Shown here one piece after another: positions 6,759-11,085 of a stretch of 11,085 nt of DNA (position 1 is its first letter; each line of letters starts with the position of its first letter). Made by a program: the position numbers and the translations under genes. The notes under the pieces were generated by a model that searched no databases, had not been told where the DNA came from, and saw only the letters and a list, made by a program, of their open reading frames with translations. This DNA is from Pseudomonadota bacterium (GTDB lineage: Bacteria; Pseudomonadota; Gammaproteobacteria; Pseudomonadales; UBA5518): positions 1-11,085 of the forward strand of contig JAKJFB010000063.1 of the NCBI GenBank assembly GCA_022705125.1, given 5' to 3'.

Positions 6759-7417
6759 CGGCGCGGGCGCTGATGACGCTGCTGAGGGCCATGATGGGGG
6801 TGGCCGCGAACCTGCTCCTCGCCGTGCTGCTGCACTGGCGGGAGACCGAGAGCCTGTACCAGGAGAACAACCTGCTCGAGAACCTGCAGCTCGCGGCGCT
6901 CGCCGGCTGCGTGCTGGTCTACGGGTTGCGCGCGCGCCGGGGCGTCGACGGCTATGCCCGGCTGCAGCTCGGCGCCCTCGCGTTGCTCAGCGCCTGCATG
7001 TTCTACCGCGAGAGCGATTTCCGCTGGCTGCTGCCGCAAGGCACGCTCGTCTATGCCATCGCGTACGTGGTCCATCGCGGCGCCTTCGTGTTGGCGCTGC
7101 TCGGCGTGGCGGGGGCCCTGGCGCGTTGCTGGCTGCTCGACCGGCGTCGCTTCCTGGATTTCCTCGACTCCGGCCCCGGCATGCTGCTGGTGCTGGCCAC
7201 GGTGCTGCTGTTGGGCGGCGTGCTGCTCGACAAGAGCGTGGTCAGCATCGCCGAACCCAATCGCCTGTTCGAGGAACTCTTCGAACTGAACGCCTACGGG
7301 CTGATGCTGATCGCCGGCGGGAGCCGCACGCTCGGACGGCCGCCCGCGCGGCGCGCGCCCGGACCCTGCGGCGTGCCCGGTGCCGGGCCCGCGCGCATCG
7401 TGCCGCTCGACCGATGA
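6752..7417 (+). CDS. unrecognised multi-span inner-membrane protein
   Basis: This is a 221-residue protein that I do not recognise. It has about five hydrophobic spans, near residues 8-27, 44-59, 71-84, 97-126 and 143-160. The loops carry conspicuous charged motifs: 'ETESLYQENNLLENLQL' (31-47), 'FYRESDFRWLLP' (84-95) and 'DKSVVSIAEPNRLFEELFELNAY' (160-182). Repeated Glu/Asp residues next to membrane spans resemble the acidic pockets of membrane enzymes acting on lipids, but no known catalytic motif is evident. The tail from 193 is Pro/Gly/Arg-rich and looks disordered. The gene overlaps the ELM1-family gene by 7 bp and the lipid kinase gene by an ATGA (7414-7417), so the three are very likely translated together and share a pathway. 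It could be a membrane enzyme, a scaffold or a transport subunit; the sequence does not say which. Confidence 0.8.
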   Translation: MLTARALMTLLRAMMGVAANLLLAVLLHWRETESLYQENNLLENLQLAALAGCVLVYGLRARRGVDGYARLQLGALALLSACMFYRESDFRWLLPQGTLVYAIAYVVHRGAFVLALLGVAGALARCWLLDRRRFLDFLDSGPGMLLVLATVLLLGGVLLDKSVVSIAEPNRLFEELFELNAYGLMLIAGGSRTLGRPPARRAPGPCGVPGAGPARIVPLDR

Positions 7418-8454
7418 CTGCCGTGCCTGACGCCTGCGCGCTGTCATCGGATAGCTGCCCGTTCTTCCCGCCCGCGACGCGCACCGGCACGCTGGCGCGG
7501 ATCGGCCTCATCAGCAATGCCAACAGCCGCGGCAACCGGCTGCACCTCGGGAGCGTGCACCGCATCCTCTCGCGCCACGCCGGCCTGCGCCACGTCGTGA
7601 CCGGCAGCGCCGACGAGGTGCGACACGCCGTCGCCGAACTGGCGCGCGAGCACATCGACGTGCTGGCGATCAACGGCGGTGACGGCACCGCCGCGAGCGT
7701 GCTCGGTCATGTGCTCGCCCAGGCTCCCTTCGCGACGCACCCGCGCGTCGTGCTGCTTCCCGGGGGCACCGTGAACATGGCGGCGACGGCGATCGGCACG
7801 GGCGGCGACCTGTTGCGCGCGGCGACGCGGCTCAGCGGGTGGATCTCGGAACGCCCGCGTCCCTGTCGCGAGGTGCGCCAGTCGATCCTGCGCGTGCAGC
7901 TGGGCGACCACGGCGCGGCGCACCACGGCATGTTCCTGGGCGCGGGCGCCGTGATCAAGGGAACCGAATACGCGCACCGCAGGGTGCACGCGATGGGGCT
8001 GCGCGGCAGCGAAAGCCTCGGCCTCGCGCTGACGCGCACGCTGTGGGGGCTGCAGCGCCGCGATCCGCGTTTCGCGCATGCCGTGCCGGTGACGCTGACG
8101 CTGGACGACGCGCCGCCGCTGCCGCAGCAGGACGCCCTGATCCTGCTGGTCAGCAGCCTGCAGCGCCTGTCGCTCGGCATGTGTCCCTTCTGGGGCAGCG
8201 AGAACGGTGCGGTGCGCCTGACGCTGATCCGCCCGCAGCCGGCACGCTTCCTGCGCAGCCTCCCCTCGGTGCTGCGCGGGCGCCCCGGGCCTCACGTGAG
8301 CGCGCAGGCGGGATACCTCAGCCACAACGCCCATCACCTGAGCCTGCTGATGGACGGGACGCTGAACCTCGACGGCGAAATCCACCAGGTCCGCCAGCAG
8401 GACGGCCCGGTGCGGATCGCAAGCGGCGGCGAGTTCACGTTCCTGCGACCTTGA
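7414..8454 (+). CDS. diacylglycerol-kinase-family lipid kinase
   Basis: This 346-residue protein has the catalytic-domain pattern of the diacylglycerol/sphingosine/YegS lipid kinase family. It shows 'IGLISNANSRGN' at 30-41 (the usual NP-x-(A/S)-G position), nucleotide-binding GGDGT at 88-92 and 'LLPGGTVNMAATAI' at 114-127. A C-terminal substrate domain ends with 'LSLLMDGTLNLDGEIHQV', holding the family's DGE near the end. Such enzymes phosphorylate a lipid hydroxyl using ATP at the cytoplasmic face of the membrane. The first 25 residues lie outside the usual domain. The ATG overlaps the previous stop as ATGA, which supports the start. It closes the plus-strand operon. Two bases after the stop, a broken copy of the lambda-P-like gene end begins (8456). 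The substrate is unknown; a locus-specific lipid is plausible by context. Confidence 0.9.
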   Translation: MTAVPDACALSSDSCPFFPPATRTGTLARIGLISNANSRGNRLHLGSVHRILSRHAGLRHVVTGSADEVRHAVAELAREHIDVLAINGGDGTAASVLGHVLAQAPFATHPRVVLLPGGTVNMAATAIGTGGDLLRAATRLSGWISERPRPCREVRQSILRVQLGDHGAAHHGMFLGAGAVIKGTEYAHRRVHAMGLRGSESLGLALTRTLWGLQRRDPRFAHAVPVTLTLDDAPPLPQQDALILLVSSLQRLSLGMCPFWGSENGAVRLTLIRPQPARFLRSLPSVLRGRPGPHVSAQAGYLSHNAHHLSLLMDGTLNLDGEIHQVRQQDGPVRIASGGEFTFLRP

Positions 8455-8455
8455 C

Positions 8456-8534
8456 GCGGCAGCGGCCCTCGTCGCCCCCCCACGCGGACGAGTAATGCGC
8501 GCGCCTCGCCAAGCTGCGCGTCGAGACCGGCATG
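8456..8534 (+). pseudogene. decayed fragment of a lambda-P-like gene 3' end (direct repeat, copy 2)
   Basis: Hand alignment to 2114-2191 gives about 67 identical of 78 aligned bases, with one extra C near 8480. The first 24 bases are identical. Read in the corresponding frame after the extra base it gives 'ADE', then a TAA in place of the Gln codon, then 'CARLAKLRVETGM', against 'ADEQRARLATLRAETGV' in the intact protein (residues 207-223). Three of the codon changes are silent third-position changes. That fits descent from a diverged homologous gene as well as simple decay of a local copy. No start or upstream part of the gene is present; the lipid kinase stop lies directly before it. The stop-codon region resumes at 8564-8572 after a 29-base insertion. 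Confidence 0.8.
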
Positions 8535-8551
8535 TCCGGATTTATCCGGAC
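8534..8551. repeat. isolated perfect hairpin GTCCGGA-TTTA-TCCGGAC
   Basis: A 7-bp perfect stem with a TTTA loop, identical to the palindrome at 8567-8584 but lacking the GTAG head. It lies within the 29-base segment (8535-8563) that interrupts the decayed lambda-P-like gene end, so it was probably added by local duplication or REP insertion. It has no T-run and is not a canonical terminator. Confidence 0.75.
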
Positions 8552-8562
8552 AATGGTTCAAT

Positions 8563-8610
8563 GTAGGTCCGGATTTATCCGGACGATTGTCCGGCTGAAG
8601 CCGGACCCAC
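8563..8610. repeat. 48-bp inverted REP pair (BIME-like) between convergent genes
   Basis: GTAG (8563-8566) heads the palindrome GTCCGGATTTATCCGGAC (8567-8584). After a 4-base spacer comes the palindrome GTCCGGCTGAAGCCGGAC (8589-8606) followed by CCAC, which is a GTGG head on the other strand. A GTAG/GTGG head plus an imperfect palindrome in opposed orientation is the layout of REP/BIME elements mobilised by RAYT transposases. It sits between the convergent lipid kinase and cyclase genes, where it may also stop transcription or protect mRNA 3' ends. Confidence 0.78.
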
Positions 8611-8631
8611 GGAACCCGAACCCACGGCAGC

Positions 8632-10260
8632 TCAGGCCACCGCCGATTCGATCACCGGCGGCGGCTCGCGCTCCAGCACGCCATTGAGGCTCAGCATCAC
8701 GCAGTCGCGCCCGTCGGCCTTGGCCGCGTAGAGCGCCGCGTCGGCGCGCGCGATGAGATCGTTGGCGTGGGAATCGGTCAGATCCAGCAGTGCCACGCCG
8801 ATGCAGCAACTCACGCGGAAGGTGCTGCCCGCGGCGGGATCTTCATGCTCGATGGAGCGCAGGTGCTGCCACACGCGCAGTGCCGCGGTGCGCGCGCCGT
8901 CGGCGCCGGTGTCGGTCAGCAGCAGCGCCAGCTCCTCGCCGCCGTAACGCGCCGGGATGTCCTCGGGGCGCGTCAGCTCGCGCAATGCCGCGCCCGTGGT
9001 GCGCAGCACCGCGTCGCCCACCAGGTGCCCGCGCGTGTCGTTGACCTGCTTGAACCGGTCGAGGTCGATCAGCAGCAGCGCGAGCGGGGTGCCGTGGCGG
9101 CGCGCGCGCGAGAATTCCATCTCCAGGCGCGCCAGCAGCAGGCGGCGGTTGGCCAGCCCCGTGAGCATGTCGGTGTGCGCCACGCGTTCGAGCTCGCGGT
9201 TGGCCTCCTCGAGCCGGCGCTGCATCCCGAGCAGCGTCTGCTGCGCCTCGCGCTCGCGCGTGACGTCCTGCAGCGTCAGCACCATGCCCTGCGGGGCGCC
9301 GCGCTCGACCACGATCGGGGCCATGCCGACCTGCAGCCGCAGCTCGGCGTAGTCGCCCGCCGCGATCGCGAGCTCCCTGCCGCCTGCGGACACGGCACCG
9401 AGGTCCAGCCCCGGCAGCATCTGGGCGAGCGGGCGGCCGAGCACGGTCGCCGGGCTGCGGCGCAGCAGCCGGCCCGCGGCGGCGTTCAGGTCGACGATGC
9501 GCTCCTCGGCATCCACGATCAGCACGCCCTGCCCGAGGCTGTCGAAGGCGATGCCGCGACCGAGCGGGCGCAGGTCGAGCAGCTGGTGGCGCAGCAGCGC
9601 CCAGCCGAGCAGCGCGAAGCCGAGCGCGAAGCCGAGCGGGGTGGGGTCGAGCGGCAACGGCCAGTAGCCGGCGACGAAGCTCACGTTCATGCCGAGCAGC
9701 AGCGCCGGCACCAGGCTGGTCACCCACAGCTGCAGCCGGTAGTGCGGCGACTGCACGTAGTGGCCGTAGAGCAGCACGCAGCCGGTGAGGAACAGCGCGT
9801 AGTTGTAGATCACGAAGACCTTGAACCAGGGCCCGTAGCTTGCGCTCGGCACCACGGAGCCGACATCGACGTGGAATCTGGACCACAGCCAGTTCGGCTG
9901 GTCGAGGCGGTAGCTGAACGCGAACGCCAGCGTGAGCAGGGGCACCACCAGCAGCGGCGCCACGCGCCACGGCTGCAGCCAGCGCCGGTGCCCGGTCTGC
10001 GCCAGCGCGACCAGCAGCCAGAGCAGCGGGGCGAACTGCACCCCGACGTACTGCACCTGGTTCACGCGCAACGCCTCGGCGGGCGTGTCGGCGAGGATCC
10101 AGAAGGTCTGCCCGAGACACCACCACCCCACGGCGATGCCGAGCAGCACCATGTAGGGCCACGCGGGCCCCGAGCGCCGCATCCCCGCGATAACCGCCAC
10201 GCCGATACCGAGCACGGTGCCCGCGAACGAGGGGGCGAATATCAGCATCGACGCGGACAT
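8632..10260 (-). CDS. membrane diguanylate cyclase: 7TM sensor, PAS, GGDEF
   Basis: This is a 542-residue protein. Residues 1-230 form about seven hydrophobic spans of the histidine-kinase-type 7TM sensor domain. A PAS domain (about 236-335, 'GVLIVDAEERIVDLNAAAGRLL') and a short helical linker (335-362) follow. The GGDEF domain is at 363-523, starting at 'HTDMLTGLANRR' and including 'LLLIDLDRFKQVNDTRGH'. The enzyme would make cyclic di-GMP from two GTP in response to an unknown membrane or periplasmic signal. The active-site signature is GGEEL (440-444), with Leu where Phe is usual. The inhibitory I-site RxxD is intact as RPED (431-434), five residues before it. ATG 10260 was chosen because a longer reading to 10344 would begin inside the REP pair and adds no family sequence; the ribosome site is weak. 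It is a single-gene unit, flanked on both sides by 48-bp REP pairs. Confidence 0.92.
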   Translation of the reverse strand: MSASMLIFAPSFAGTVLGIGVAVIAGMRRSGPAWPYMVLLGIAVGWWCLGQTFWILADTPAEALRVNQVQYVGVQFAPLLWLLVALAQTGHRRWLQPWRVAPLLVVPLLTLAFAFSYRLDQPNWLWSRFHVDVGSVVPSASYGPWFKVFVIYNYALFLTGCVLLYGHYVQSPHYRLQLWVTSLVPALLLGMNVSFVAGYWPLPLDPTPLGFALGFALLGWALLRHQLLDLRPLGRGIAFDSLGQGVLIVDAEERIVDLNAAAGRLLRRSPATVLGRPLAQMLPGLDLGAVSAGGRELAIAAGDYAELRLQVGMAPIVVERGAPQGMVLTLQDVTREREAQQTLLGMQRRLEEANRELERVAHTDMLTGLANRRLLLARLEMEFSRARRHGTPLALLLIDLDRFKQVNDTRGHLVGDAVLRTTGAALRELTRPEDIPARYGGEELALLLTDTGADGARTAALRVWQHLRSIEHEDPAAGSTFRVSCCIGVALLDLTDSHANDLIARADAALYAAKADGRDCVMLSLNGVLEREPPPVIESAVA

Positions 10261-10309
10261 GGGGGGATGGCGGGCTCCGGCGATGTGCGGGGTGGCAGTC
10301 AAATATAGT

Positions 10310-10357
10310 GTAGGAGCGCGCCATGCGCGCGATATCGCGGCCATGGGCCGCTCCTAC
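10310..10357. repeat. 48-bp inverted REP pair (BIME-like) upstream of the cyclase gene
   Basis: Two 24-base units meet head to head with no spacer: GTAGGAGCGCGCCATGCGCG-CGAT on the plus strand (10310-10333) and GTAGGAGCGGCCCATGGCCG-CGAT on the minus strand (10334-10357). Each has a GTAG head and a 6-bp stem around a CAT loop. They differ at only four positions, and these keep the stem base-paired (C-G and G-C swapped). It lies in the 129-base gap between the cyclase start and the GST stop. Confidence 0.85.
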
Positions 10358-10389
10358 ACCGGCGCGTGCAGGGTTTTGCGACGCCCTCG

Positions 10390-11019
10390 TCAGCCGAACA
10401 ACGGTGCCCCCAGGGCCGCGGCGCGCTGGAACGCGGGGCGCGCCATGAGCCGCGCGAGGTAGGCGCTCACTTGCGGCGAGTAACCGTCGGCCGCGTCGAT
10501 CAGCGGCAGGCTGCCGAGGTAGAGCGCATAGCCGATGCAGATGTCGGCGATCGTGAAGCGTCCGTCGCAGAGCCACTCGCGCGTGGCGATGTGCGCATCG
10601 AGCAGCTTGAGCCGGCCGAGGAAGAAGCCGCGGTAATCCTGCACGGCCTGCGCGAGCTGGCGCTCCGGCGGCTCGAGGTGGCGGTAGCGCAGCACGATGG
10701 TCTGCGGGAAGGTGAGCGTGGCATCGCTGTGGTAGAGCCAGTTAAGGTAGCTGCCGTACTCGGGGTGCTCGGGCAGCAGCCCCAGCTCATGGCGGTGGTA
10801 GCGCTCGACCAGGTAGTGGCAGATCGCGACGGACTCGGTCATGCGCGTCTCGCCGTCGACGAAGTAGGGCACCGTTCCCAGCGGGTTGATGCCGAGGTAC
10901 TCCTTGCGGAACAGGCGCGGCGGGAAGGGCAGGTCCTCGAGCTCGTAGGGGATGCCCATCTCCTCCAGCGCCCACAGCGGGCGCAGCGAGCGCGAATCGC
11001 GACAGTGATAGAGCTTCAT
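10390..11019 (-). CDS. glutathione S-transferase family protein
   Basis: This 209-residue cytosolic protein has the standard GST length. The N-terminal thioredoxin-like domain (1-75) starts 'MKLYHCRDSRSLRPLWALEEMGIPYEL', with Ser residues at 9 and 11 near the expected catalytic position. It carries the cis-Pro motif 'GTVPYF' (Pro51) and the glutathione-binding pair Glu62-Ser63 in 'TESVAICHYL'. The helical C-terminal domain includes the usual 'REWLCDGRFTIADICIGYAL' block with its N-capping Asp. GSTs conjugate glutathione to electrophiles or serve as reductases or isomerases; the substrate here cannot be told. ATG 11019 has GGGGAAG about 7 bases upstream and gives the normal N-terminus, so the further open reading to the window edge is not used. 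It is transcribed toward the cyclase gene in the same direction but is separated from it by the REP pair, so co-transcription is uncertain. Confidence 0.93.
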   Translation of the reverse strand: MKLYHCRDSRSLRPLWALEEMGIPYELEDLPFPPRLFRKEYLGINPLGTVPYFVDGETRMTESVAICHYLVERYHRHELGLLPEHPEYGSYLNWLYHSDATLTFPQTIVLRYRHLEPPERQLAQAVQDYRGFFLGRLKLLDAHIATREWLCDGRFTIADICIGYALYLGSLPLIDAADGYSPQVSAYLARLMARPAFQRAAALGAPLFG

Positions 11020-11085
11020 GCCGATGCTTCCCCGGGTGTCCGGCGGATCATAACCAGCGCCGCACGCGCGCGCAGTAGTCCGCAT

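Noticed and set aside
2206..8454. Complete integrative element or prophage
   Set aside because: Direct repeats are present, but no integrase, excisionase, transfer or phage genes lie in the block, so it is reported only as a possible insertion.
8534..8610. CRISPR-like array from three similar palindromes
   Set aside because: The units are short hairpins with spacers of 4-15 bases, in alternating orientation, with no cas genes; the pattern is REP/BIME.
8767..10308. Long plus-strand reading frame opposite the cyclase gene
   Set aside because: The composition is His/Gln/Arg-rich and repetitive, without family motifs; the minus strand has a complete 7TM-PAS-GGDEF protein.
10261..10344. N-terminal extension of the cyclase to 10344
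   Set aside because: It would start within the inverted REP pair and adds 28 residues unlike the family.

Overview
This is a dense, GC-rich bacterial chromosomal window, most likely from a gammaproteobacterium outside the Enterobacterales. The basis is the radA / DnaT-like / lambda-P-like gene order, an LpxL-type acyltransferase, and two REP-type palindrome pairs of the GTAG/GTGG kind typical of Pseudomonas-like genomes. The species cannot be named from the sequence. No tRNA, rRNA, CRISPR array, transposase or integrase was seen.

Layout. (1) 1-2194, DNA replication/repair: the 5' part of radA (minus strand) diverges from a DnaT-like protein with three tandem DnaT-type repeats. That gene overlaps a phage-lambda-P-like replication protein gene by 89 bp. 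(2) 2206-8454, envelope-lipid block: a minus-strand operon (LpxL/HtrB-type acyltransferase, MsbA-like ABC exporter, Cys-rich LuxR-type regulator) diverges from a plus-strand operon (ELM1-family putative glycosyltransferase, an unrecognised membrane protein, a diacylglycerol-kinase-family lipid kinase). The tight overlaps (10 bp, 7 bp, ATGA) indicate two co-translated units sharing one 142-bp divergent control region. (3) 8455-8631, a repeat-rich gap. It holds a decayed copy of the 3' end of the lambda-P-like gene, a lone hairpin and a 48-bp inverted REP pair. (4) 8632-10260, a membrane 7TM-PAS-GGDEF diguanylate cyclase (minus). (5) 10310-10357, a second 48-bp inverted REP pair. (6) 10390-11019, a glutathione S-transferase-family protein (minus).

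Interpretation. The most interesting point is that the lipid block is bracketed by direct repeats: the intact 3' end of the lambda-P-like gene (2114-2200) and its broken copy (8456-8572). This suggests the block of about 6.25 kb was inserted at, or duplicated around, the 3' end of that gene. Its six genes combine acylation, phosphorylation, putative glycosylation and ATP-driven export functions plus a regulator. They could make and export an unusual envelope (glyco)lipid, which is inference. The radA-flanking pair looks like a chromosomal primosome/helicase-loader module.
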